From assembly GCF_019084075.1 (NCBI RefSeq), contig NZ_JAHREN010000001.1, positions 4,614,501 through 4,678,500 of the forward strand: a stretch of DNA of 64,000 nt, given 5' to 3'. The notes under the pieces were generated by a model, which saw nothing but the letters and a program-made list of their open reading frames with translations, had not been told where the DNA came from and made no database searches. Below are positions 62,713 to 64,000 of this stretch, piece by piece (within the stretch, counting starts at the first letter, position 1; every line of letters begins with the position of its first letter). A program made the position numbers and the translations under genes. Source of the stretch: Siccirubricoccus sp. G192 (GTDB lineage Bacteria; Pseudomonadota; Alphaproteobacteria; Acetobacterales; Acetobacteraceae).

Positions 62713-63902
62713 ACACCCGCAGCCCGGAGCTGGTGGTCTTCACGCCGCTGCCGCCCAGCCATTCCGGCATCGCGGCTTATGTGGCGGAACTGCTGCCGCA
62801 TCTCGGCCAGGCGCTGCGGATCGTGGCGGTGGTGGCGCGCGCGAGCGACGTGGTGGCGCAGCCCGACGCCGAGGTGGTCAGCGAGGCGGAATACCGCCGC
62901 AGCGCCGCGCTGGCCGGGCTGCCGCACCTCTTCCAGATCGGCAACAACCTTGACCACGCGCATGTCTATCGCGCGGCGCTGCGGACCCCCGGCATCGTCG
63001 TGCTGCATGAGCTGGTGCTGCACCATCTGGTGGAGGCGCTGACGCTCGGCCGCGGCGATGCGGCCGGCTACGAGGCGGTGCTGGCGGAGAACCACGGCCC
63101 GGCCGGGCGGCGGCTGGCGCGGCTCCGGCGGCTCGGGCTGTTCCAGCCGGGGCAGCGCTTCCTGCTGCCGCTGCATGCCCAGGTGCTGGAGCGGGCGCGC
63201 GGCGTGCTGGTGCACAGCCGCTACGCCGCGGCCCGGTTGCAGGCGCCGCGGGGCCTGCCGGTGCGGGTGGTGCCGCATCACCTCTCGCCGCGGGTCGCGG
63301 AATTCGACGGGCTGAGCCGGGCGGCGGCGCGGCAGCGGCTCGGCCTGCCGGAGGGGGTGCCGATGCTGCTCTCGCTCGGCCATGCGACGCCGGCCAAGCA
63401 GATCGATGTGGTGCTGGAGGCGCTGGCCCTGCTGCGGCGGCAGGGCCAGGCGTTCCGCTACGTGATCGGCGGCGAGCCGGGCGCGGGGCTGGACCTGCCG
63501 CATCTCATCCGCCAGGCCGGGCTGGAGGATTGCGTGCAGCTCACCGGCTGGCTGACGGAGGCGGATTTCTTCGCCCATGCCCGCGCCGCCGACCTGCTGC
63601 TGAACCTGCGCTTCCCGCCGGGGGGCGAGAGTTCCGGGGCGCTGGCCCGGGCGCTCGGCACGGGCCTGCCGGCGCTGGTCTATGACTGCGGCCCCCTGGC
63701 CGAATACCCTGACGCGATCCTGGCCAAGCTCCCCTTCGGCCCGGAGCGGGTGCCGGCGGTAGCGGCGACGATCGCGGCGCTGCTCGCGGACCCTGCCGGC
63801 CTGGCAGCGCGCGGCCAGGCGGCGCGGGAATTCATGCGGCGGCATTGCAGCGTCGAGACCTCCTGCACCTCCTATCTGGAGGCGATCCGGGCCTGGGGCT
63901 GA
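62709..63902 (+). CDS. Glycosyltransferase (GT4-like)
   Basis: 397 residues from a GTG at 62709 overlapping the DUF4214 stop. GT-B features: VFTPLPPSHSGIAAYVAELLPHL, FQIGNNLDHAHVY, IVVLHELVLHHL, LLSLGHATPAKQIDVVLEAL and a FPPGGESSGALARALGTGLPAL sugar-nucleotide loop. The conserved Glu of the loop is present. It would be the third transferase of this locus. After its stop come extragenic repeats. Confidence 0.9.
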   Translation: MNTRSPELVVFTPLPPSHSGIAAYVAELLPHLGQALRIVAVVARASDVVAQPDAEVVSEAEYRRSAALAGLPHLFQIGNNLDHAHVYRAALRTPGIVVLHELVLHHLVEALTLGRGDAAGYEAVLAENHGPAGRRLARLRRLGLFQPGQRFLLPLHAQVLERARGVLVHSRYAAARLQAPRGLPVRVVPHHLSPRVAEFDGLSRAAARQRLGLPEGVPMLLSLGHATPAKQIDVVLEALALLRRQGQAFRYVIGGEPGAGLDLPHLIRQAGLEDCVQLTGWLTEADFFAHARAADLLLNLRFPPGGESSGALARALGTGLPALVYDCGPLAEYPDAILAKLPFGPERVPAVAATIAALLADPAGLAARGQAAREFMRRHCSVETSCTSYLEAIRAWG

Positions 63903-64000
63903 GTGGCCCGGTCGTCCGAAGGCGAAGCCGAGGGCGTGAACCGGCCCGCAAGATGCAAGTGGCCCGGTCGTCCAGAGTCGTAGCCAGGGCATGAACCGGT
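63902..64000. repeat. Extragenic palindromic repeat, copies 2 and 3 (tandem)
   Basis: Directly after the glycosyltransferase stop, a copy of the repeat seen at 6541-6590 (63902-63949) is followed about ten bases on by a second, more diverged copy beginning at 63957 and cut by the window edge. Same orientation, non-coding, again touching a stop codon. This supports a dispersed REP-like family in this genome. Confidence 0.7.

Overview
The window is very GC-rich DNA with strong GC bias at third codon positions. Its gene content is that of an alphaproteobacterium of the Acetobacteraceae, most like Roseomonas and relatives: polyhydroxybutyrate genes, a Bug-type tripartite tricarboxylate receptor, an ECF sigma factor with a ChrR anti-sigma, IorA/IorB-type molybdenum enzymes, an IS5-type element and an ABC-dependent capsule exporter. 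This placement is inferred from gene families; there is no rRNA or tRNA gene to anchor it.

Layout. 1-6.5 kb: a minus-strand catabolic block (HdrB-like and HdrC-like Fe-S proteins, RidA, a DSD1-type PLP enzyme, DUF427, an M81 peptidase, a threonine-synthase-like PLP enzyme) divergent from an M20 amidohydrolase. 6.7-11.7 kb: a glycine-zipper lipoprotein, a Bug receptor, a Vgb-like beta-propeller with two c-type cytochromes, acetoacetyl-CoA reductase (phaB). 11.8-14.6 kb: ECF sigma/ChrR with a recognisable sigma-E-type promoter, and a CHRD protein. 14.7-20.3 kb: small membrane proteins, an EamA transporter, an adenylate cyclase-TPR protein, GST, glyoxalase II and a methyltransferase. 20.4-31.1 kb: an accessory stretch framed by an IS66 remnant and an IS110/IS5 nest. 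It holds an alpha/beta hydrolase, a patatin, a TAT cupredoxin with a partner, a Rieske-flavoprotein reductase, a large palindrome and an iorA/iorB-like pair.

31.4-37.3 kb: an iron permease-like protein, an FMN reductase, thiolase (phaA), a PHA-synthase-like hydrolase, the PHA regulator phaR and an XRE regulator. 37.3-43.5 kb: envelope proteins (LytR_C-like, FecR/DUF6600 with a Gln-rich tail, OmpA, CHAP lipoprotein, two small secreted proteins). 43.6-49 kb: HMG-CoA lyase and CaiB transferase, an AtzG/AtzE amidase pair, and an isolated DapA-like gene behind anomalous spacer DNA. 49.1-63.9 kb: a capsule/exopolysaccharide locus (SDR, KpsC-, KpsM-, KpsT-, KpsE- and Wza/KpsD-like proteins, three glycosyltransferases, a DUF4214 protein) with a class A beta-lactamase inside it.

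One feature colours the whole annotation. At least nine otherwise intact genes are broken by what looks like one surplus base, nearly always in a run of G or C. Restoring the run length by one base restores the family's protein in each case. I read this mainly as a homopolymer error of the assembly rather than mass gene decay, and annotate those loci as single genes marked frameshifted. No CRISPR array, tRNA, rRNA or prophage was found, and I cannot point to a wholly new system. The most unusual items are the left-hand Hdr/RidA/PLP cluster, the 124-bp palindrome upstream of the ior pair, and the extragenic palindromic repeats.
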